NCBI RefSeq assembly: GCF_016859285.1
Contig: NC_053422.1
Span: 14,913,501 to 14,977,500, forward strand
Direction: 5' to 3'
Length of the DNA stretch: 64,000 bases
From: Xiphias gladius
Taxonomy: Eukaryota > Chordata > Actinopteri > Istiophoriformes > Xiphiidae
Below the pieces are notes generated by a model that worked only from the letters and a program-made list of their open reading frames with translations, searched no databases and was not told the origin of the DNA. Positions 39,801 through 52,300 of the stretch are shown one piece after another. Each line of letters opens with the position of its first letter. The stretch's first letter is position 1. Both the position numbers and the translations under genes were made by a program.

Positions 39801-42800
39801 TCTAGTCTGTAGCGTTAGCAAAACCACCGAGTAACTCAATGCTCAAATGCGCGAGTCTTTGTTCTTGAGACTCATTTCATACCAACGTGTTTTTGTTACT
39901 GGCTCCGCGTTTAATGCTAATTCTGCCGACTCGTTGCTCGTCGGTCCTGCCCCGGGTTGATGCATTACGTTGGCAAATCAGTTCAGGACTGTATGTAGGG
40001 TTTTTGTCTGATAGATCAGGGCGGGCGCTAGGTAAGTGCTGCCGGCTCCAGATGGTTCAGGCCGAGGTCTGCTAGTGAGGAGAGGGTTTGGAGATCAACA
40101 GGGGGCATGACAACGTGACGGTCGGGCGGGTTTGGCTCCCTGGTCATACACATTTACTGTGGTCTGACCTAGTTAATGTTGCTGCTGGTGTTGTCTCGTT
40201 TTTCACGCGTCTTTGTGTCGGAAGCAGACATTTTTATCAGTAGATTTCATCACCTCGACCCCAGAGAGAAGAATGTAGCTAAAGGTAATTGTGGAAACCT
40301 CATTACTTGAATGATTAGACGTGTACTTATACTGGACGTTGAGCCTGTTTTGTGTATTTGGGTCTGTTTTTTAAGGGTGGTGGTCCTGCAGTTGTCTTCT
40401 GTCACACAGGCTGGGATTTTTAGTTTGTCAGCCTGTGAACCTGTTGGGTGGGTCCTGTGCGAACTTGTTTTGGTAGGAAAATAAATGCCTGGGTGGGGAT
40501 AACTGTCAGCCTTAGTGTGAACAAATAAATTAGCTTGTCCCTTGCCGACACTGGTTTCACACGGGCACATATTGCAGTCTAGATTAGTGCCTTCCTTGTG
40601 GGTTTTAATACCGTCGTGGTTTAGGGTTATATAGAATGTGTGTAGATAACACTGGGCCAGTGCTACAGGTACCGCCAGTAATAACACCCCTGTATCAGCC
40701 TTTCATGACTACTTGTTTCCAAGTCATTGTTTGATTGTTGATGCATGCTCCTGACGCCGAGCCTAATTGTGTCTGCTCTCTTTAGGTGTGCAGGTTAATC
40801 CACAAAGGGCCTAATGTGTATGTGTGTGTTTATGTGTGTGTACATATGTGCGTGCATGTCAACATGGTGTGTGTATGTGTTAGGAGGTAAGTGGATTAGT
40901 GGGCTAAAGCTTCAATCCCATTACAAGCCACGCTCATCTTAAACCAGCGCCAGTGGCATCACAATGACTTATCAGCAAATTGCAGTGTCAGTTACCCCAA
41001 GATGTGCATTTTGACACTGAATATGTTGTTTTAGTTTGAGATTTTGCTGCTCATTGCAGGTGTAGGCGCTTATTGCGCCTTGATATAACCAGAGTTATAG
41101 TAAGACTACAAAGACTGTATTGTTGGTTAAATACATGTATGATCACAGATGTCTTCTGACAGGGTTGAGTGAGTCATGCTGACTGATTGCTCCAGAGGCA
41201 GATGGAGATATGTGACTCGTGGTGTGTCAGGGCTGGGTCAGAAGTTTGAGGAGTTGTTGACCTCAAGGCACTGTGCTTGACATTTTTGACAGTTTGTTAC
41301 CGTCATGTTTGGGACAGCAGAACACGACCCTTTCTCTGTGCGCTCTCGTTCCCCCACCCACCCTTTTAAAGATTTTAAAAAACATTGGGTTTTTCTGTTA
41401 ATAGTGACTTATACATGGGCTTTTGTACATTCAAAGTCCATGCAACTAAGGCCAGCAACTAAGGATTATTTTACATTATCCAATACTGTGAAGATTATAT
41501 TCTCTATAAATGTCAGAAAATAGTAAAAAATGGACATTTATAATTCGAAGGCCTGACAGTGATTTCATCAGATTGTTTGTTTCGTTCAGTGAACACCCCA
41601 AAACCCTAAGATGATAAATTTGCTGTATTATAAGAGTAAGAAAACCAACAATCATTCACATTCGGACGTTGGAGCTAGTGATTTTTTTTATTTTGTTGGC
41701 CTAAAAATGACAAACAATTAATCAGTTATCAAAGTTGTTTCCAATAGATTTGAATTGTCAATCAACTAATTGTTTCAACTTCTTAAAAAAAAGTAAACAC
41801 AGTTTTTCAAGATTCAGTGGTTAGGCTATGGGAACACTTTCCAATATAAATGTACCGCGATAATGTAACTTAAAACATGCAAAAATAAAAAAAATTAATA
41901 TGTGATGATTCAGTAGTGCAGCTTCAGAGATTGCTTCCGGAAGGCCGTAAAAGCAGAACAGAAAACAGTAGGTAGAAAACAATAGCAAAGTGGGAAGTGG
42001 TTTGTGGTCTTATGATCAGCACATTGACCATGGGGGATTTTCACTGCAAAAACACTCTGTAAATGGAGGAGGCCAACCATCAGGGTAATCATTAAAGTGT
42101 AGGCTCTCATGATTCTGTGTACAAGCAGATCTGTTGAGGAAAATATTTTTTGGTGAGCCAAAGTCATGTCCCTTTACTCGTCTCTGATGTCGTATCCATA
42201 ACATCCTGTTTCTCAGGACGCGGGTAGGAGGGGAAAGGGGAGGGGAGCGGCTCTGGGACGACACAAATTGTTTTCATTGTTCAACGAAACTCACCGCCGA
42301 CCTCCAAGGCTGAAACTAACAGCTGTGAGAGAGGGTGATTGGTGGAGGACAGAAGTCATAAGTGTGAGCAACATGAACTACACACACATGCGTGAGCGCG
42401 CACGCACACACACACAGACAAACACAGATGCACTGAAATGTGTCCAATGATGTCCTCCTCACTTTCCAATTCCTTTTATACTTGCGTTCGTGATCTCAGT
42501 TGCACAAACTTCTCATTGTTCCAACAACCTCCCGGACAGACAGCTGCAAATTCCCTGCTCTGGCTGCGGTTAAAACAGACAGACACACACACACACACAC
42601 ACAGAACCACATTCCCACGTAAACTTGCCAATAATTATTAATCACAGTTTGTAATCAATCTCGTATGAATGGCAGTTACAGTCATTAGTGAAATGAGATA
42701 ATGTGTAGCATTTTAATAATGATTTATATGCTGCATCAGGAATAAGGTGAAGAGTGAGAAAGTGTTTACATGTGATATAAAATTATGGTCAAATAGTTTG

Positions 42801-43096
42801 TGTTTCTCTGTTTGGGTCCTTGTGACCAATATACCTGCCTTGAAGTGCTGCGACAGACCTCTGAATGATTATTAGCCAGTGTCCCACTAAGGTCGTTTTG
42901 CAGTGAATGAGTGGGTGGGCTACTGTGCTGAATTGGCAGGAGACAATTCTAGGAATGCAAGATTAGCTTTTATCTTTTATTCAGCACTCTTTTCCTTATC
43001 TCTACCCCCCCCCCCTCGCTCCTGCTCACCCTCTCACTCCCGTTCAGTCTTTTTTCACTGTGAGTCTTTCTGCTTGTTTTATTTGTTTGCAGCTCT

Positions 43097-43209
43097 CTGC
43101 CTCTCTCTGTCTCTCTCTCTCTCTCTCTTGCTCTCTGTCTGTCTGTCTGTCTGTCTGTCTCGCTCTCTCTCGCTCTGTCTGTCTGTCTGTCTCGCTCTCT
43201 CTCGCTCTC

Positions 43210-43266
<57 letters not shown>
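43097..43266. repeat. Compound (CT)n/(CTGT)n microsatellite in ctnnd1 intron
   Basis: About 170 bp of alternating CTCT, CTGT and CTCGCT blocks. One strand is almost pure pyrimidine. Opposite-strand frames translate to Arg-Glu repeats that have no coding meaning. Confidence 0.95.
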
Positions 43267-43269
<3 letters not shown>

Positions 43270-44042
43270 GGATAATATCAGCCCTGTCCTGGCTATGACC
43301 ATATATAGGCATGTGTGGTACAGGGCAGCAGTTTGTGATTTGCTCAGGTGGGAGGTCATGGCTCTGGGTCGCTACAGCCACCAAACACAGGACAGTGTGT
43401 GTATAAGTGACATCATGTCTTCCTGTCAGTCAGACTTAGCCCATATGCAAATCCTGGTTTTGGTTCTTACACATTCCATTTTCTTTGGAAATTCACTTCA
43501 GCCACTCCTCATTTTCTCATCATGCCATCCCATTTTACTCCCTTTTCTCCCACAGTGGGCACACCCCAAGCTGGAACTTTTTTTTAAATAAGCACAGTCA
43601 TATACGTATGTGTGTGTGTGTGTGTGTGTGTTAGTGTGTGTGTTAGTCATTCAATTGACACACATCCAGGAACACACGCAGCCTCTGCAGACTTCATTTT
43701 ACTGGCTAAAGGGTGTCGAAATAGTCTATCAAACGGTGTTATCACGCCTGTCTGTCTTTTGGGCAATCTGAAGCAGGTGAAACTATGAGTCATTTGTCAC
43801 CATCGCTCCTTTTGAACTTATTACACACCTGTTTTTGTCTCCTTGTATGAAAGTGTTAACACTCTACCTGTTGTGCACACAAACACCTGCTGCCTAAAGT
43901 GTAAATGCAGGTCCCCATCTGTTATCCAAATTCATGACTCTCAGAGAAGCGTAGTGTGTCTGTGCATGTTGGCCAGACAGAGAGAGACATTAAGAGACTG
44001 AAATTCGGTCGCCCCTCCTCTACCTTGTCCAACCGGTCATGC

Positions 44043-44043
<1 letters not shown>

Positions 44044-44087
<44 letters not shown>
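44044..44087. repeat. (TG)n microsatellite in ctnnd1 intron
   Basis: About 21 uninterrupted TG units in the first large intron. A shorter TG tract lies at 43610-43631. Confidence 0.93.
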
Positions 44088-44089
<2 letters not shown>

Positions 44090-44790
44090 TGGGGCAGTGC
44101 CTGGGTTTATTCAACTTTCAAGCTAGGGCTGAGGGGAGCTGGGCTGCTGCAGCAGAGGGTGTATCAACAGATAAGAGGATCTGAGTCTCCACTTGTTTGG
44201 CTCTGATATAACAATGTCTTTCCTTCAGAACCCGGTCAAGATAACAAAGCTCTGTAGGGGGAGGGATTAAAAGGCAGTTAAGTTGAAAGAATAAGAGTAG
44301 CAGACTGAAAGAGTTTGGCCAGAGGTAGATGAAGACTGATTAGAGAAGAAAGGCTGGAAGGAAAAACAAAAAATTCGCTACATTAAGCTGGAGAAGGAAA
44401 AGATGACTTGATAAGAGAACATATGAAAATATTTCCGAAGGATGTTACTATCTTTAAAACGATCTGTCTCTTTCTGCTGACAATCAATGCTCTCTGGCCC
44501 AGAAAGAGCTACAGGTTGGTCAGCTTACCGCAGCTAGCTGCTGTATGCAGGCCAAATGTTGAGTAAATACAGGGTGTGTCTAAAAGGCTGGAGCTACTGT
44601 ATGTCTCGGTCTCTTGCTGTGTTTTTCTGCTCACAGAGCAAACGCAATCTTGTTGACACACTTGTACGGTATTCTCACTAAGTTGCTGTTTTTCAAACAG
44701 AGGTGCCTTCAGCCTTCACTAAAACATTTTTCTCTCTCTCCTTCCCTATTATTCTGTTCCCTCCAACTCTCCGTCTTTCCTTCTCTGCAG

Positions 44791-44908
44791 TCCATTCCTC
44801 CTTGTTTCTGGGCTTGGTGGTTCGGTGACCTTCTACACATGAGCATCTAGAGCTCAACCTCTGACCTTGGCGTGATCTCTCACCTCCTCTACCAAACCAC
44901 CCCCACAG
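44791..44908 (+). other. ctnnd1: Probable second 5'UTR exon of ctnnd1 with a tiny uORF
   Basis: A strong acceptor (CTTTCCTTCTCTGCAG) and donor (CCACAG followed by GTGAAG) bound a 118-nt segment with no long frame. It contains a four-codon upstream reading frame ATG-AGC-ATC-TAG (44839-44850). Position between the promoter and the first coding exon suggests a 5'UTR exon. This is inference from splice sites only. Confidence 0.5.
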
Positions 44909-46323
44909 GTGAAGGTGTGTATTCCTGCTTTTCTCTGAAATGAGCTTTGAGAGTGTCTCTCTGCTGGTGTGTGTTTTCTGCTGTGTGCGTAAACAGTAAA
45001 GAGAAGTATGAAGTTCTCCTTGAATTAAATGTCCTGTGTTGTGGTTATGTTTCCACTAAAAAGTACTAAGGGTGTTTCTTTTTGTGTGAAATAGGCCTCA
45101 TCCTCTTTGACAGTTTCTTTAGTGTAGATTCTGGATCACCATATATTAACCTGCTGATACATAGATAAAATAGTCACTAAAAATAAAATAATGACATAAC
45201 CAATGATAGCAAAATTTCCATTTAAGCCAACACCAGGCAACCATATTCTGATTCTGCAGCTTCTTAGCCAAAATTACAGATCAATTAGATAAACATGTAT
45301 ATGCTGACATTCCATATTCTTCTAGAAGGTAGAACAAAAATGTTTTTTCCTTTTATTAAAAGGAATGTTCCTTTTAGCGTTCTGGCATTACACCAATGCT
45401 GTTTTGCTAGTCTACTAAGTCTACAAACTGCAGGGGATTTATCCAAAAATCTGTCTGCTGTTAGCGTTTAAGAAAATATTTTCTGGTGTGGCGTCTGAGT
45501 CAAAAGCCCAGTGGACTCCTTCATGCACGTGTTGAGTGGTGATATGTTTATTGATTTTTATTTAGGGAATGATGATATTGACAAATTTAAAATTACAACA
45601 ACTATCGCCACCTATTCATGATCAATACGTTGCAATATTTATGTTCAGTGAAATGACCAGGCTTTTAAAGACTATCCCCTCCGTCATCGTTACCCTCTTC
45701 CTGCAGTGTACGTCCTATGTTCTGTTTGTCAGACCCGACAAATTTACAGCTATGTGTCATGCAGAGTATAGTTTTTATGGCACTAACTGGGTAGTTTTTT
45801 TTTTGTTTTTTGCTTTTTCCAGCGATCCTCATCCTGACGTGATTTCGCGGCTGCACTTACCGTTGGCAGTGTCGCATTTAACAGACTTCGTGTGATATAA
45901 GTTTCATAAGTTCCACTATAGCTTAAGGTAGCTCAAATGTATTAGGACAGCCACTTATATAGTATCTATGTGTGGGGAAAAAAACTTTGAATGAATGAAA
46001 TCATTACACCACCTCGTGTTCATATCTGATTTTACACCAGAAACATGTCATTACAGTCGTGACCTCTATATGTTCATAGCTGAGGCTGAAAGTAGAGATC
46101 TGCTGTTGTGCATTCCTAGCAGTGTTGATGGGTTTCCAAGAAGGCAAATCAGATCCCACTTAACATCAGCCCAAATATCCTGCAACCTGTGGATGTTGCT
46201 ATACTTTGTACGGAGAAGTGTGTCTGTTCCTGTTAGACTCCCTTTCCCTGTGCTGTAGTGTGTTTGAGGCTGTATGGATGTGTGTAACGCCCCCCTCTTT
46301 CCCCTTGGGGCTGTGTAGTGTGT

Positions 46324-49300
46324 ATGGAGCAGTGTGAGAGCGCAGCAGCTCTGCTGGAGTCGGTCAGGGAGCAGGAGGTGCAGTTTGAACAGCTGACCCG
46401 GGCGCTGGAGGAGGAGAGGAGGAGAGTGGGCCTCCCTGCCACCAGCCCCTCTGCCCTGGGTCGCCCCCTCCCTTACACACAGGTAACACTCCCCAACAAA
46501 ACCTAACATCCCCGTCCAGAGTCTCGTAGGCGTCTCCAGCCCCCATCTTTCACCTTCAACACATGGATCTTCATTCCCTCCATCCAATCCTTCCAGTGAA
46601 TTCGTGCATCATTTTCTTCCTCTGACACCAATCCATTCACCGTTCATCCCTTCTCCCCTCCGTCTCGCCTCCTCTCCACCATCGCTCGGCGAGTTTATGT
46701 CCGTGTACGTTTGTGTGCATCGTCATTTAATGTCGCTTTTTTAAAGAAGCTTTTTCCATTGTCTTTGTATCTTGTAAGACCATCTGTCTGTTCACCCTCA
46801 TCTGCAAACTTATCACTTTGTGCCTGCACATAGTCCTACTACTTTTAACATGCCTGATGTGGTCGTCGTCACACACTTTCAGCATGCCTTAAGTGTCACT
46901 CACCGGATACACTCTGACAAACACATGTACACCTTTCGACTGCACCTGCCGTGCAGTTCCAGCATGTCGTGTTTTGGTATGCAGTCATCTGTCGTGCATG
47001 TGTCGCATAGTTCTTCGTGTGGTTTCTTATCATTATGAAATGATTTTGTCTTTTTTATTTTCATTTAAATTTAAATAATTTATCAATCACTTGTTAAATA
47101 CGATATTCATTACATCTGTTGTGCCTGCTCCATACGTATTCATAAGTATTATTTTGCATGCAGTTATCTTTTGTGCATTGAACATAAACAAAATCCCAAG
47201 TTATATGTGAAATTCATGTAGTAAAATCACTTGTATTTTGTATTCCTCCTCCAGGTGATTAGATGTTATAATGATAATATATACCACTAGACTGTGAATT
47301 TGTGTAACATCAGAGATTTTGACAAACCGTTTACCGCTGCAACTAACAAATTTTTATGATCAAGTTAGCCTGCCATTCATTTTCTTTAGTAACTGTTTTA
47401 TGCTACAAAATGTCAGCAACTTCTGAAAAAATCCCCATCATAATATCCCAGAGTCCAAGTTGACGTTTGCTTGTTTTGACGAAACAACAGTCTAAAACCC
47501 AAGATAATCAGTGATAGAGTATTAAGAAAACCAGTAAATATTCACATTAGAGCAGTCAGAACCAGTTAAATTTTTTTTGCCTTTTAGCGTAAAAAAAAAT
47601 TACTTAAATGACTAATCAATTATCAAAATAGTTGCTGATTAATTTTCTGTCAATAGACTGATTAATTGACAGTTTTCTTCATCTCAAATTCATGAATACA
47701 ATGGTAGCTGTCACTTTAATATCTCTTTGTTGAACTTGACCATAGCAAATCATGTTGCAAATTGATGACCAGGAAAATTTACATTGGAAAATTTGATTTT
47801 TATTAGATTCTTGCATCAATGTGATGAAGTACCTTGATCTATTAGCTATTTAATATGCTGTAAGAACCAACAGACAGACATTCCCACATGGTTATTTTAT
47901 CTATGAATTGTTTCTCAGTTCGTTTTCCAGAAAATGTACTTAATCACAATCTAGATATTGCATTAGAAAACAATATATCCCGTGGTGGAAGATTTTTATT
48001 TATTTATTTATATTTTCTCTCCCCTATATTGCCCACCCCTTCTATTTGTGTGTTTATCAGTCTTGAGCTTTAAGACTCCCACTCTGCTGTTTTGCTTACA
48101 GCTGAGTTGGTTCTACTGTTTCCTTCTTGTCCTGTATTGTAGTCTCTACTAAAAGACTTCACTATCAGAGAGTGACATACTTCACTTAGGTGCCTGTGGG
48201 CTTGAAGGAGCAAAGTAGAGCCATTATCATTATGCTCTCAGGTAACAAAAGGTCAGGCAGTACAGTATTCACGGATTGACATTTAAGCAAATTTTTTTAG
48301 AATTTGGCATTGTACACTGATTGGGTAGAATAGTTTAAAATCTATTCCTAAATATTTCCTTCCTTTTTAAGGGCTTGCTGACATGGATTAGGTCTTGTGT
48401 TTTGTCTCTTATGAAAGTGACTCCTCTGATTAGTGTGTAGCAGCTGAAGGATGAAGGCTAAGAAAGAAGGATTCTGTGCTTTTGGCCTTGGGCTAACTGT
48501 AATTGTTTTGTCTCTAAAAATATTAATTGTGATGAAGATATGCATGCTCTGCCAGAACTGCTCTAAATGCATGACAGAGCTTCTTTTAAATGAGATGGTA
48601 TTATAGGAAAGAGCAGCTGTGGAGGAAGTGTGTCCTTGTAAAAGTACAATCTTCACTTCCCATCGCCGGGCCTCCTTGTGGACATAATATAAAGTACAGT
48701 ATGACATTCTCCTGTAAGTGAAATGTTTGATAAGGCTCATGACATTGTTTTGTCTTGTATCAGTCATTAGTATCCCAAATGGTAGCCTGATTATCTTGTG
48801 TTTACATGTGATTCTGCTTGAGGCAATTGATCATAACTGTGGCAGTTATATTGCATACAAAGTATTACTCAGGGTTAGGTAGAAAGGGTCCAGGTTACAA
48901 AGATTCAAAGTCATTGATTATGTAACAGATTAGAGCAGGAGGAAGTAGGGTGTGAGGATGAATGGCTACACTCCAAAATGTCCTCCTCCAAGTCTGGAAG
49001 TGATTCAGAGACCATGAACACATAGGGATAGTTTGGTCACTTCTGAATGTGCTTCAGAAGCAGTCACATCATCTGGGTGGCTGTGAGAAAATACACAGCA
49101 CTGGCTACTGGGAATCAGGCCTTCAGTCCTACTTGAATGACTATTTCAGTAAAATTCCTGGTGCCATCACATTATTTTTACACAATGTATTTCAGTTGTG
49201 TCTCTCTTTCATCCCAGAACGGGTGTTTAGGGGATGCAGACATAGAACGACTGAAACTGACTGACTCGTACATAAACGGCACACAGGTATGTGTTTGTGT

Positions 49301-52300
49301 GTGTGTAGGTTATCGTGTAAATTTAGTTATTTTTATTAAATGTATGCAGTAAGTGCCAGTGATTTAAAAAAATATATAAATGTGTATAATGTCTCTGCTA
49401 CAGTACAGGATGGTGGACCCTGCACACAGCAATCTAGATGAGAGCTACACACCAGACGACGACTCCCAGGAAGTACACTCAGTCTTTTCTGAAGAGGGAA
49501 CCACACGACGGCCAGACACGAGCCTCCCTCATATGAAGAAACCAATCTCACGCACAGTCCTGCCCTCTGACTCAATGTCCATTGACGGGGGCTTATCTGT
49601 GTCTGGTATGGGCGGCTACAGCGCCACACTAGACCGTCCTTACAGGCAGCCTGGAGCAGGAGACTACCCCACTGCCACAGTACCCAGAAACTACCACTAC
49701 GGCCCTGTAGGTGGTTACGATGACTACCGGGTTGGCCCGCCATCAGAAACATACACTAGTCTGAGCAGGGGCTCACACATGGAAGATCGTTACAGGTACA
49801 AGAACCCTATTTGGGAGGGGGGGGGGGTTAACCACTCAGATCAAAATATCAGCTGACTGTTAAAGCAGGTCTGGTTCTCCATTTGCAAACCACTGACCTT
49901 AAAGTAAGCACTATGTATTTGCTAAACAGAATTTTTGCCTTTATACTCTCACCTTATGGAAATGCAATGGAAGAAGCTACATGTTCTAAACAATCTGAGA
50001 TTCACAAGAACAGAATTTATAGTTACAGTTATACCATAATAACCAGACACTAACCTTTAGTTCATGTAGAAATACATGTTCCCCATTCACACCAACATAA
50101 AGATGTGTCTGATCTCATTCCAGTCCTGGTCAGAATCAGGGTTGTGAAGCTAGATAACGGCTGTTGAAACCTTTAGATTGACTTCACATAGAAATTTTTA
50201 CGACATCAGTGTGGCAGTATGAAAGGGGGATAACTAAGGATGGGATGTCACTTTAACGACTCTGATCCCATCCCGGCTCTCCACAGGCCAGTTGATGGCT
50301 ACAGAACTTTGGATTCAGGCTACCGGGCCCCAAGCCGTCAGCAACTTGATCCCTATGCAGCACAGCCCCAGGTGAGCAGGGGAATGAGGGCCATGGGGTC
50401 AGCGATGGAAATGCGTTATGGCCATGGCCACTACGGTCTGGAGGATGACCAGCGCAGTGTGGGATATGATGACTACAGCATGGGGCCTCCACCCATGCAC
50501 CCTGGAGGCTATGGTACCATGCCACGTCTGGGGCCGGGTCCTGGGGGTATGGACAGACGAAGACTCAGGTAAAACACGAAAGACATTGCGTTGCTATTTT
50601 ATCTCACGCTAGGTTTTTCTTCATTTGGACAATGTATGTATCTAACATATCTGCACTGCATTTAATCTGCAAATTTGGAAATGTTACTTGAGACGCACCT
50701 CATAATTTTTCTCCTTCTCCTCCTTTTCTCTTTCTCCTTCGACGACATGCAGGAGCTGTGAGGACACTCTGGATGGTGACATGGGAGGAGTTGACCCTTA
50801 TCCCTGGGGTGTTCCCATGACGTTGGAGAGGGGGAGCATGGCTTCACTGGACAGCACACTGAGGAAGGCTCCTCCTGCCTCATGGAGACAGCCTGAGCTC
50901 CCGGAGGTCATCGCCATGTTGAACTACCGTCTGGACCCTGTCAAGACCAACGCTGCTGCCTTCCTCCAGCATCTCACATTCAAAAATGACAAGGTGAAAC
51001 AACTGTCACATTCAAATGCAGAATAGCAGTACAGTGGTTATTTGGCAAATCCTTGACGTGAGTTTGCTAATTTTGCGTGTGTATATCTAGATTAAGTCAG
51101 AAGTACGTCGCCTTAAGGGTATCCCATCCTTGGTGTCAATGCTGGACCACCCCAGCAAGGAGGTGCACCACTCTGCCTGCGGAGCTCTAAAGAACATTTC
51201 ATATGGGCGAGACCCAGACAACAAGATCGCCATAAAGAACTGCGACGGAGTGCCCGCTCTTGTCAGGCTATTGAGGAAAACCCATGACCAGGATCTCACT
51301 GACACTATCACAGGTATCACGGATCATATGATGCTTGAATGGATAATAAGTTTTGAATACTTTTAAATGTACACTCTTATTATATGTTGTAACCTTTTTG
51401 ATCTCATGCATAGGTTTGGTTGCTTTATTGCTTTGGTTTTGTCATAACAATGTAGACATGAGACGCTTGTGAACAAAAAAGAAGAAAACCCAAACACATT
51501 CAATCCAGCATGGATGAGACAAAAGATATAAGAGGAAATAAATAAAACAAACTTTTAATGGCATGTGACGCGTGTTATGGTACGGTATTATATATAAATT
51601 GAAATATGTCACGGAACAAACACACTTAAGTAATTATAACTTATTTTTATAGTGGTCTTGGCCTGCACCACACCACAAAACAGACTGCTGTCCCTGTGCT
51701 ACATGACTGAGGGCCTTACTCAAATAACTTGACAAGTCGGAATTTAAAAAAGAGATGGATGAGAGCAGAAGCATGATTCTTTCATTGGTTATATTTTATT
51801 TTAATGGCTAAACTGTCTCTTTTATTGCAGTGATAGTAACAGTATTTATTATATCATCCCAGGCACCTTGTGGAACCTCTCATCCCACGACTCAGTAAAG
51901 ATGGAGATCGTGGACCACGCCCTGCATGCCCTAGCTGACGAGGTGATAGTTCCCCACTCGGGCTGGGAGCGAGGGAGCAACGGTGGAGAGGAGAGCTGCA
52001 AACCACGCCATCTGGAGTGGGAGACCGCCTTGACCAACACTGCTGGCTGCCTTAGGTATGCAAGGGGATCAATGAATGGAAAGAAAAGAAGGTCAACGAA
52101 GGAGAAAGAGATTTATTTTGAGAAGAAAACATGCAATTATGTGCTTAACATCTCTCCCTCTCTCCAACAGGAATGTGAGTTCAGAACGCAGCGAGGCCAG
52201 ACGAAAGCTGAGAGAATGCACAGGATTGGTGGATTCACTCATGTATATTGTCCAGTCACAGATCAACCGCAAAGATGTGGATAATAAGGTACCTACTCAC

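Noticed and set aside
42970-43384. Arg-Glu and Cys-Leu-Ser repeat frames
   Set aside because: Translations of the compound CT/CTGT microsatellite, with no coding signature.
46066-46587. 173-aa minus-strand frame overlapping the first coding exon of ctnnd1
   Set aside because: Shadow of the GC-rich coiled-coil exon on the opposite strand.
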